Under the pieces are notes generated by a model. That model did not search any database. It was not told the DNA's origin and was given only the letters and a program-made list of their open reading frames with translations. Shown here piece by piece: positions 1-5,091 of a DNA stretch of 5,398 nt; positions within the stretch are counted from its first letter, which is position 1; every line of letters begins with the position of its first letter. The stretch lies in NCBI GenBank assembly GCA_015067125.1, contig SVNB01000103.1, positions 1 through 5,398 on the forward strand, given 5' to 3'. The position numbers and the translations under genes were made by a program. The stretch is from Oscillospiraceae bacterium. GTDB lineage: Bacteria > Bacillota > Clostridia > Oscillospirales > Ruminococcaceae.

Positions 1-615
1 ATAACTGCCCATAAAATAAAAGTTGCGGAAGAAGCGGTTGAAAGCGGTCTTTACGAAACTTTGCAGTTTCCGTTAAGCTATCTTTCCGGTGGGCAGGAAC
101 TTGCACTTGTGGAAAGATGCAGAGAGCAGAATATGGGCTTTATTGCCATGAAGGCTCTTGCCGGCGGACTTATCAATAAATCCGCCGCGGCTTTTGCGTG
201 GATGCAGCAGTTTGATAACGTGCTTCCCATATGGGGAATTCAGCGCATGACGGAGCTGGAAGAATTTCTTGGATACTTTGAAAACCCGTCGGAAATGAAA
301 AGGGAAGTGCTCGAAATAATCGAAAAAGACCGTGCGGAACTTGCGGGCGATTTCTGCCGCGGCTGCGGATACTGTATGCCCTGTCCTGCGGGAATAAAAA
401 TCAACGACTGCGCAAGAATGTCGCTGATGATACGCCGCGCACCTTCCAAAGGCTGGATTTCTGAAGAATGGCAGGCAGAAATGGCAAAGATAGAGGATTG
501 CCTTCACTGCGGAAAATGCCATACCAAATGCCCGTATGGTCTTGATGCGGCACAGCTTCTTATCAAAAACCTTGAAGATTACAGAAAAATCCTTGCCGGA
601 GAGGTGAAAGTATAA
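1..615 (+). CDS. Aldo/keto reductase with C-terminal 4Fe-4S ferredoxin-like domain (3' part)
   Basis: The last 204 codons of a gene that is open to the left edge; no stop lies in frame 1 before TAA at 613-615. The TTG at 61 lies inside the conserved barrel and is not the start. The visible N-terminal ~110 residues are the end of an AKR TIM barrel, with a GFIAMKALAGG strand-loop and a VLPIWGIQRMTELEE stretch typical of iron-sulfur AKRs. A cysteine-rich tail follows: CxxCxxCxxCP (visible residues 119, 122, 125, 128) and CxxCxxCxxxCP (167, 170, 173, 177), consistent with two 4Fe-4S clusters. Members are thought to be cytosolic NAD(P)H- or electron-carrier-linked oxidoreductases; the substrate cannot be read here. 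The AKR catalytic tetrad (Asp/Tyr/Lys/His) and most of the cofactor site lie off the edge. The stop is one base before the next gene, so the two are probably co-transcribed. Family assignment is secure; the exact reaction is unknown. Confidence 0.92.
   Translation: MTAHKIKVAEEAVESGLYETLQFPLSYLSGGQELALVERCREQNMGFIAMKALAGGLINKSAAAFAWMQQFDNVLPIWGIQRMTELEEFLGYFENPSEMKREVLEIIEKDRAELAGDFCRGCGYCMPCPAGIKINDCARMSLMIRRAPSKGWISEEWQAEMAKIEDCLHCGKCHTKCPYGLDAAQLLIKNLEDYRKILAGEVKV
598..607 (+). promoter_or_regulatory. Ribosome binding site for the 617 gene, inside the reductase 3' end
   Basis: GGAGAGGTGA sits in the last codons of the reductase gene. Its AGGTGA part (602-607) ends nine bases before the ATG at 617. 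It supports that start and suggests that translation of the small membrane protein is coupled to that of the reductase. Confidence 0.7.
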
Positions 616-616
616 A

Positions 617-1096
617 ATGAGCAGAAAAGTTAAAAACATTGCCGCGGTTTGCGGCGTGGTTTTGCTTGTTCTGGCCGCTGTGTATTTTTTTCCGCGGCCG
701 ATGAAAAGCGCTTTTGATGCTCCGGTGGACGAAAACTGCGTTATATATATCCGCCAGAAAAAGTTCACTTCCGATTCGGAAGGTCCGTTGGATTTTGAAA
801 GACATTTTGTGGAATGTACTCCGGAAAACGGGCTGACCGAAAAGGCGCTTAAAATTTTAAGCAATGAAAAAATCGTGAATTCGCCAAAAAATCTTTTGCC
901 CTGGAATATTAAACGGTACAGCGGAAACATATGGTTTGATATAGCTATAGCAAGGCCGGATAACACCGCAGAATGGATATACATCGGTGATGGCGAACTG
1001 TTTTTCAGCAAAGAAGAAATGAGGTTTTACTATATCGAAAGATCCCTTGGAAACGCCCTTGATGAATTTGTAAGCGAATACGGAATACCCGAATAA
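617..1096 (+). CDS. Hypothetical single-pass membrane-anchored protein, 159 aa
   Basis: I do not recognise the family. The protein starts with a basic stretch (MSRKVKN) and one hydrophobic segment at about residues 8-25, which fits an uncleaved signal anchor; there is no cysteine that would make a lipobox. About 130 mostly polar residues follow, probably outside the membrane. They contain an aromatic, strand-rich part (WNIKRYSGNIWFDIAIA at about 94-110, EWIYIGDGELFF at about 115-126) and a C-terminal helix ending in EFVSEYGIPE. The single domain cysteines at about residues 35 and 66 form no metal motif. The start is one base after the reductase stop and has a good ribosome site, so the two genes probably share a message. 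The context does not prove a functional link. The gene ends five bases before a strong terminator. Confidence 0.75.
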   Translation: MSRKVKNIAAVCGVVLLVLAAVYFFPRPMKSAFDAPVDENCVIYIRQKKFTSDSEGPLDFERHFVECTPENGLTEKALKILSNEKIVNSPKNLLPWNIKRYSGNIWFDIAIARPDNTAEWIYIGDGELFFSKEEMRFYYIERSLGNALDEFVSEYGIPE

Positions 1097-1100
1097 CAAA

Positions 1101-1136
1101 AGCACCGCCTGTTTTGCAGAACAGGCGGTGCTTTTT
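1101..1136. terminator. Shared intrinsic terminator between convergent genes
   Basis: The arms 1101-1113 and 1120-1132 pair perfectly over 13 bp around a 6-base loop (TTGCAG). On the plus strand the hairpin is followed by a run of five T (1132-1136), ending the reductase/membrane-protein unit just after the stop at 1096. On the minus strand it is followed by TTTTG, a shorter run, about 30 bases beyond the putP stop. It is therefore likely bidirectional but stronger in the plus direction. Confidence 0.9.
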
Positions 1137-1164
1137 ATAAGAGAAGAAAAAAGAAGAAATTCCA

Positions 1165-2748
1165 TTATTCAACCGCGGCAACGGCTTCGAACTCTGCGGT
1201 GATTTCTTCGGAAGGAGCTTTGGTAAATTTGGAAACGACGAATATAACCGCAGTGCCAAGAAGAAACGCCGGAAGAAGTTCGTAGATGGTCAGCCAGCTT
1301 ATGCCAAGTTCTTTGCCCATAGGAGTGAAAACGTATTCCCAGATAAATACCATAGCCCCGCCGGAAAGCATACCCCAGACGGCGGCGGTGTGGGTAACTT
1401 TTTTCCAGAAAAGGCTTATAAGCATCAGCGGGCCAAAGGCGGCGCCAAAACCTGCCCAGGCAAAGGATACCACGTTGAAGATAACGCTGTTTTCATCAAG
1501 GGCAATTACAACGCCGAAAAGCGCGATGATCACAAGAATGATTTTGGAACAGCGCATAACCTGTTTATCGGTGGCCCTTTTGTGGAAGACACCCTGATAA
1601 AGGTTTTTCGAAAATGCGGAAGCGGCGATAAGAAGATAAGAATCGGAAGAACTGATGGTTGCCGCAAGAATACCGGACATAATAACGCCCGCAACAATAG
1701 GCGGCAAAAGTTTTCCGCATATTATGATGAATACGTTTTCCGCGCCAGAAGAGGAGAGCAGGGCTTCTTCGGTAGGAAGAAGTGCTCTGCCAATGATGCC
1801 TATGGCAACCGCGGCAGCAAGGGAAATAACGACCCAGACTGTGGCAATGCGGCGGCTGATTTTGATTTCATCGGTTTTTCTTGCAGCCATAAAGCGGAGC
1901 AGTACCTGGGGCATACCAAAATATCCAAGACCCCAGCTGAGGGTGGAAAATACGGTAAGAAGTCCGTAAGCTCCGGCATCGCCGAATACCGGTGCTCCGT
2001 TTTCCACAAGCTGAATTCCGTTTTCACCGACTATCGGAGCTGCAATTCCGAAAAGTTCGAAAAATCCGGGAATGTTCCGGGCGTTTTCAAGCACTGCGCC
2101 AAAACCGCCGGCCGCAACGGTGCTTAAAGTAAGGATTACGGAAAGTGCGATTATCATAACAATGGCCTGCATAAAGTCAGAAGCACTTTCTGCAAGAAAA
2201 CCGCCAAGGAATGTGTATATTATAACGAACAAAGCGCCGATTACCATCATCGGAACATAGGGAAGACCGAAAAGTGTGGAAAAAAGTTTTCCGCAGGCAA
2301 CAAAGCAGCTTCCGGCATATACAGAAAAGAAAACAAGAATAAATACAGAAGATATAACAAGAAGGGATTTTTTACCGTCCTGTTCATGGAAGCGTCTGGA
2401 AAAATAATCAGGAACGGTAATGGCATCAACTTTTACGCTGTAACGGCGCAGGCGTTTTGCAACAATAAGCCAGTTGACGTATGTGCCCACTGCAAGACCA
2501 ACGGCTGTCCAGAAGGCATCGGCAAGACCCATCCAGTATGCAACACCCGGAAGTCCCATCAAAAGCCAGCCGCTCATATCAGAAGCTTCCGCGCTCATAG
2601 CGGTTACCCATGGACCAAGACTGCGTCCGCCAAGAAAATATTCGTTTGTGTTCCTGTTTGCGCGTTTGGAAAAATAAACGCCTATGGCGATTACCACCGC
2701 CATATAAAGAACCATGGAAATTAACATCTTGATCTGTGCGTCAGTCAT
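1165..2748 (-). CDS. putP: Sodium/proline symporter (solute:sodium symporter family)
   Basis: This 527-residue inner-membrane protein imports L-proline with Na+. It aligns by eye along its whole length with E. coli PutP. Shared landmarks are YFLGGRSLGPWVTAMSA (37-53), EASDMSGWLLMGLPG (54-68), TVPDYFSRRF (111-120), YTFLGGFLA (178-186), SWGLGYFG (271-278) and FAWAGFGAAFGP (429-440). Arg42, Asp57, Ser59 and Gly60 match E. coli Arg40, Asp55, Ser57 and Gly58. The second sodium-site pair (E. coli Ser340/Thr341) is Ser366/Ser367 here, a conservative change. About 13 hydrophobic segments are visible. The protein is longer than the roughly 500-residue E. coli protein, mainly through an enlarged loop at about 235-262. 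The ATG at 2746-2748 follows GGAGGA by seven bases. The gene is monocistronic, with its own promoter and a convergent terminator. Related sodium/solute carriers cannot be fully excluded, but the PutP match is strong. Confidence 0.93.
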   Translation of the reverse strand: MTDAQIKMLISMVLYMAVVIAIGVYFSKRANRNTNEYFLGGRSLGPWVTAMSAEASDMSGWLLMGLPGVAYWMGLADAFWTAVGLAVGTYVNWLIVAKRLRRYSVKVDAITVPDYFSRRFHEQDGKKSLLVISSVFILVFFSVYAGSCFVACGKLFSTLFGLPYVPMMVIGALFVIIYTFLGGFLAESASDFMQAIVMIIALSVILTLSTVAAGGFGAVLENARNIPGFFELFGIAAPIVGENGIQLVENGAPVFGDAGAYGLLTVFSTLSWGLGYFGMPQVLLRFMAARKTDEIKISRRIATVWVVISLAAAVAIGIIGRALLPTEEALLSSSGAENVFIIICGKLLPPIVAGVIMSGILAATISSSDSYLLIAASAFSKNLYQGVFHKRATDKQVMRCSKIILVIIALFGVVIALDENSVIFNVVSFAWAGFGAAFGPLMLISLFWKKVTHTAAVWGMLSGGAMVFIWEYVFTPMGKELGISWLTIYELLPAFLLGTAVIFVVSKFTKAPSEEITAEFEAVAAVE

Positions 2749-2755
2749 GATTTTG

Positions 2756-2761
2756 TCCTCC
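2756..2761 (-). promoter_or_regulatory. putP ribosome binding site
   Basis: GGAGGA on the minus strand lies seven bases upstream of the ATG at 2748. It fixes the putP start, which also matches the normal N-terminal length of the family. Confidence 0.85.
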
Positions 2762-2782
2762 GTTTTTTCTAAAACTTGCTCA

Positions 2783-2842
2783 AATTATACACCAACTTTT
2801 TATAGACTGCAATACAGAATTAATTATATACTTTTTATAGAC
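2783..2842. repeat. Imperfect direct repeat over the putP promoter
   Basis: The plus-strand 13-mer ACTTTTTATAGAC occurs exactly at 2795-2807 and again at 2830-2842. Each copy is preceded by AATTATA (2783-2789 and 2822-2828), with a gap of five bases in the first copy and one in the second. The shared block is thus AATTATA, a gap, then the 13-mer, present twice with a four-base indel. The inner copy fills most of the putP -35/-10 spacer and touches the -35 box. It could be an operator pair or a duplicated promoter segment. Confidence 0.7.
2784..2812 (-). promoter_or_regulatory. Predicted sigma-70/SigA-type putP promoter
   Basis: On the minus strand a perfect TATAAT -10 box (2784-2789) is separated by 17 bases from TTGCAG (2807-2812). 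The latter keeps the TTG of the -35 consensus. The start of transcription would fall near 2777, giving a leader of about 29 bases that includes the GGAGGA site. It is the best-spaced promoter in the spacer. The weak -35 box suggests that it may depend on an activator or be tuned by a regulator binding the repeats next to it. Confidence 0.65.
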
Positions 2843-2967
2843 GATTTTTTATTAAAATATTAAAATTTACTTTATTTAAGCTATAAAATAACAATACTAA
2901 AATTATACTGTAAAAAATACATAAAATAGGGAATAAAAAATAATTCAGCAAAATAAAGCGATAAAGC
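2843..2967. other. AT-rich spacer with no recognised feature
   Basis: A very AT-rich stretch between the putP promoter block and the terminator of the lipoprotein gene. It has scattered runs of A and T and a further AATTATA at 2901-2907, but no -35-like partner for it at a usable distance. I see no open reading frame with a ribosome site, no stable GC-rich hairpin and no RNA gene. Confidence 0.6.
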
Positions 2968-3001
2968 AAAAAAGCCGTTTTAAAAACGAAACGGCTTTTT
3001 T
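2968..3001 (-). terminator. Intrinsic terminator of the lipoprotein gene
   Basis: The arms 2968-2980 and 2989-3001 form a perfect 13-bp stem around an 8-base loop. On the minus strand the GC-rich core is followed by six T, then GC. It begins eight bases after the stop codon of the lipoprotein gene. The plus strand has the same T run, but no plus-strand gene reads into it. Confidence 0.88.
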
Positions 3002-3008
3002 GATACTT

Positions 3009-4052
3009 TTAATTATTTGATTCAAATTTATAGATTTCTGTTGCGCCGTAGCGCAATTTATCGGTGCTGAAAACGGCGAAGATATTTCCGCTTTCATCGA
3101 TGTTTGCGTTAAGAACCGCAAAATCTCCTTCAATATATTCATTAAAATTGATAATCAATTCCGGTTCTTTTCCAAAATCAAATCCGTAAAGCAGGTTTTG
3201 ATAAAATTCATCAAGCACAATGAAAAGAATGTCATATTCGGAATTTCCGGAATAAAGACTGTTCGGCACAAGAAAAAGCGGATAGCCTTCGGAAAATTCA
3301 AAGGTTTCCGGGTCAAAAACACGGATTTCAAAACCGTTTTCATCAAATATTGCGGCAACTCTTCCGTCCGGAAGGCGGAGCATGGAATGATAAAGATAAT
3401 GCTCAAAAAAGTCTTTCTTTAAAATTTTTTCAAAATCCCGGTCAAAAATATGTATATTTCCGAAAAAATTAAAATACAGATTTCCGTTCAGATCCACAGA
3501 AATATCGCTGATGGGTAAAAAATCACTGTCAAATTCAAGATTCAATAAATTCGGAACGGTTTCGCTTTTGTGAACGGAAGTGATTTTATATTTGTAATTA
3601 TCGGAAATATCGCTGCTGTTTTCCAAAGGAATATTTTCGGAGGCAAGGCAGTAAACGTTTTCGTAATAATCATCAAAAAATCGGTCCGATGCTTCACTTT
3701 CTGCTTTTGTTTGTTCCTCGATATTTCCGGAATCAAGATCAACGGAAAATATAAATTTTTCGGAATAGTCATAGTCTTCGCTGTTATAAATAATGGCGGA
3801 AAGCCAAAGTTTTCCGCCGGAAAAAAGTGTTCCGCCGTCATGCCCGATATCAATATGCGGGCAAAGTTCTGTTACAATATATTTGCTTTCGGGTTCTTTT
3901 TCGTGAACAGAAGATTCTTCCGGGTTGGGTTCCATTATAATTTCGGAATCGGATCCAATGATCTCTTCGTTCGGGTCAGCAGTTTCAACCTTTCGGCTGC
4001 AGCCGAAAAAAATAACGCAAAGCAAAAAAGATAAAAGCAAAATTCTCTTCAT
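3009..4052 (-). CDS. Putative surface lipoprotein with beta-propeller-like repeats, 347 aa
   Basis: The first 18 residues form a lipoprotein signal: MKR, a hydrophobic core, then FFGC with Cys18 as the likely lipidated residue. Phe at -3 is unusual for a lipobox. Residues about 19-58 are an acidic, Pro/Glu/Ser-rich linker that would hold the domain off the membrane. The rest has recurring strand pairs with Asp/Gly turns: SGGKLWLSA (78-86), DLNGNLYFNF (187-196), LPDGRVAAIFD (227-237), FDPETFEF (246-253), DESGNIFAVF (319-328). This suggests a beta-propeller of perhaps 5-7 blades. It resembles, from memory, the N-terminal propeller of some clostridial extracellular solute-binding lipoproteins, but it stops where their binding domain would begin. 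The start is the inner ATG (4050-4052), because a full AGGAGGTGA precedes it; an ATG 24 bases further upstream would put that site inside the gene. The gene stands alone, is more AT-rich than its neighbours, and has no known ligand. Confidence 0.78.
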   Translation of the reverse strand: MKRILLLSFLLCVIFFGCSRKVETADPNEEIIGSDSEIIMEPNPEESSVHEKEPESKYIVTELCPHIDIGHDGGTLFSGGKLWLSAIIYNSEDYDYSEKFIFSVDLDSGNIEEQTKAESEASDRFFDDYYENVYCLASENIPLENSSDISDNYKYKITSVHKSETVPNLLNLEFDSDFLPISDISVDLNGNLYFNFFGNIHIFDRDFEKILKKDFFEHYLYHSMLRLPDGRVAAIFDENGFEIRVFDPETFEFSEGYPLFLVPNSLYSGNSEYDILFIVLDEFYQNLLYGFDFGKEPELIINFNEYIEGDFAVLNANIDESGNIFAVFSTDKLRYGATEIYKFESNN

Positions 4053-4056
4053 AAAA

Positions 4057-4065
4057 TCACCTCCT
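4057..4065 (-). promoter_or_regulatory. Consensus ribosome binding site that sets the lipoprotein start
   Basis: AGGAGGTGA on the minus strand is a full match to the 16S rRNA anti-Shine-Dalgarno sequence. Its AGGAGG core lies seven bases from the ATG at 4052. It shows that the longer reading frame starting at 4076 is not the real gene start. Confidence 0.92.
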
Positions 4066-4110
4066 AATATATCCACATATATTAAGTAACTTCAAAAAAA
4101 TTTTTGCAGC

Positions 4111-4141
4111 AAAAAACGCACCGTTTTTCGGTGCGTTTTTT
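4111..4141 (-). terminator. Intrinsic terminator of the glycosyltransferase unit
   Basis: The arms 4111-4123 and 4129-4141 pair perfectly over 13 bp around a 5-base loop. On the minus strand the CGCACCG core is followed by TTTTTT. The hairpin starts one base after the glycosyltransferase stop (4143-4145). It ends the rsuA-glycosyltransferase message before the lipoprotein gene, so the lipoprotein must have its own promoter in the short gap 4066-4110. Confidence 0.9.
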
Positions 4142-4142
4142 A

Positions 4143-5081
4143 TCAGTCGATTTTTTCTTCCACAATATATTTCGGTCTGTGCTTTGTTTCAAGGTATGTT
4201 CTGCAAACGTATTGCCCGACAATGCCTAAAGCGGTAAGGTTTATGCCGGTGCAAAGGAAAACAGAAGCGATTACCCAGCCGGCAGCGCCTTCGAGCACGC
4301 CGCAAAGGGCGAGCACCGCCATAACAAGCATCGCGAGCACGGAAATTCCGGCTGTGAGCACGCCGGCAAAAAGTATTATGTCCACAGGCTTTACGCTGAA
4401 AGAAGTTATGCCGTTCCAGGCAAGATCCAGCATTTTTGCAAGGCTGTATTTGCTTTCTCCGGCAAAGCGTTCGCGCCGTTCGTAATAAACCTTATCGCTT
4501 TTAAAGCCAAGCATGGGCACAATTCCGCGCAGAAAAAGGTTAACTTCGTCAAAATCCGCAAGAGCTTCGATGGCACGGCGGCTCATAAGGCGGTAATCTG
4601 CGTGGTTAAAAATAATGTGCGTGCCAAAAAACTCCATAACACGGTAATATACCTCGGCGGTAAAGCGCTTCATAAATTTATCGGTGCTGCGCTTGTTGCG
4701 TACGCCGTAAACAATTTCGCAGCCGTCGTTATATTTTTCTATCATCTTGTCTATGGCATCAATGTCGTCCTGCAAATCCGCATCGACGGAAACCGCCGCG
4801 TCACAGTGCTCCTTTGCTTCCATAAGTCCCGCAAGCAGGGCGTTCTGGTGGCCGCGGTTGCGGCTTAATTTAAGTCCGCAGAAGATTTTGTCTTCTTCGT
4901 GGGTTTTGCGGATTATATCCCAGGTTTTGTCGGAAGAACCGTCGTCAACAAAAAGCACCCGGCTCTTTTTTTCGATAAGTCCCCGTTCCATAAGAAAAGC
5001 GTATTTTTCACGCATAACTTTTATGGTTTCCGGCAGAACAAGTTCTTCGTTATAGCAGGGGATAACCGTGTATAAAATCAT
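4143..5081 (-). CDS. GT2 family membrane glycosyltransferase (GtrB/DPM1-like), 312 aa
   Basis: The protein probably moves a sugar from a nucleotide donor to a polyprenyl-phosphate lipid at the cytoplasmic face. The N-terminal GT-A domain (about 1-225) shows VIPCYNEE (6-13), the donor-site VDDGSSD (45-51), LSRNRGHQNALLAG (72-85) and the metal-binding DADLQDD (100-106). RFAGESKYSLAKML (205-218) is the conserved GxSKY region after the domain. Two hydrophobic segments follow at about 234-262 and 267-292, then YLETKHRPKYIV (296-307), usual at the end of GtrB-type proteins. The start is the ATG at 5079-5081, which overlaps the upstream stop as ATGA and has GGGTGA four bases before it. The 18 extra codons of the longer frame read MPRTYRRRIK and look non-native. 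Donor and acceptor cannot be told from the sequence; wall polymer, O-antigen-like or lipid glycosylation are all possible. Confidence 0.9.
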   Translation of the reverse strand: MILYTVIPCYNEELVLPETIKVMREKYAFLMERGLIEKKSRVLFVDDGSSDKTWDIIRKTHEEDKIFCGLKLSRNRGHQNALLAGLMEAKEHCDAAVSVDADLQDDIDAIDKMIEKYNDGCEIVYGVRNKRSTDKFMKRFTAEVYYRVMEFFGTHIIFNHADYRLMSRRAIEALADFDEVNLFLRGIVPMLGFKSDKVYYERRERFAGESKYSLAKMLDLAWNGITSFSVKPVDIILFAGVLTAGISVLAMLVMAVLALCGVLEGAAGWVIASVFLCTGINLTALGIVGQYVCRTYLETKHRPKYIVEEKID

Positions 5082-5091
5082 TCTTTCACCC
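5078..5091 (-). promoter_or_regulatory. Translational coupling site, rsuA stop / glycosyltransferase start
   Basis: On the minus strand GGGTGA (5086-5091), a partial Shine-Dalgarno site, is followed after four bases by ATGA (5078-5081). There the ATG of the glycosyltransferase overlaps the TGA of the pseudouridine synthase. The weak ribosome site and the overlap suggest that ribosomes finishing the first gene re-initiate on the second. Confidence 0.75.

Noticed and set aside
73..1011. Long minus-strand open frame of 312 codons opposite the reductase and the small membrane-protein gene
   Set aside because: It runs antisense across two genes with clear coding signals, has no recognisable domain or ribosome site, and its cysteine/phenylalanine/lysine-rich composition is typical of a shadow frame.
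1390..2127. Plus-strand open frame of 245 codons inside putP
   Set aside because: It is antisense to a well-conserved transporter, and its Gly/Lys/Asn-rich low-complexity translation matches no family.
2875..2892. Possible third, inverted copy of the putP-upstream repeat (CTATAAAA at 2881-2888)
   Set aside because: Only eight AT-rich bases match, which is expected by chance in this spacer.
2945..3142. Small minus-strand open frame of 65 codons across the lipoprotein 3' end and terminator
   Set aside because: It overlaps the lipoprotein gene in another frame, crosses its terminator hairpin and has no ribosome site.
4053..4076. Longer start for the lipoprotein (extra MDILGGDF)
   Set aside because: Those codons overlap the perfect AGGAGGTGA ribosome site and would put a polar stretch before the signal peptide.
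4066..4095. TTGAAG (4090-4095) with TATATT (4066-4071) as the lipoprotein promoter
   Set aside because: The 18-base spacing is acceptable, but transcription would start near 4059, inside the ribosome site. The real promoter must lie elsewhere in 4066-4110 or upstream, and I cannot place it.
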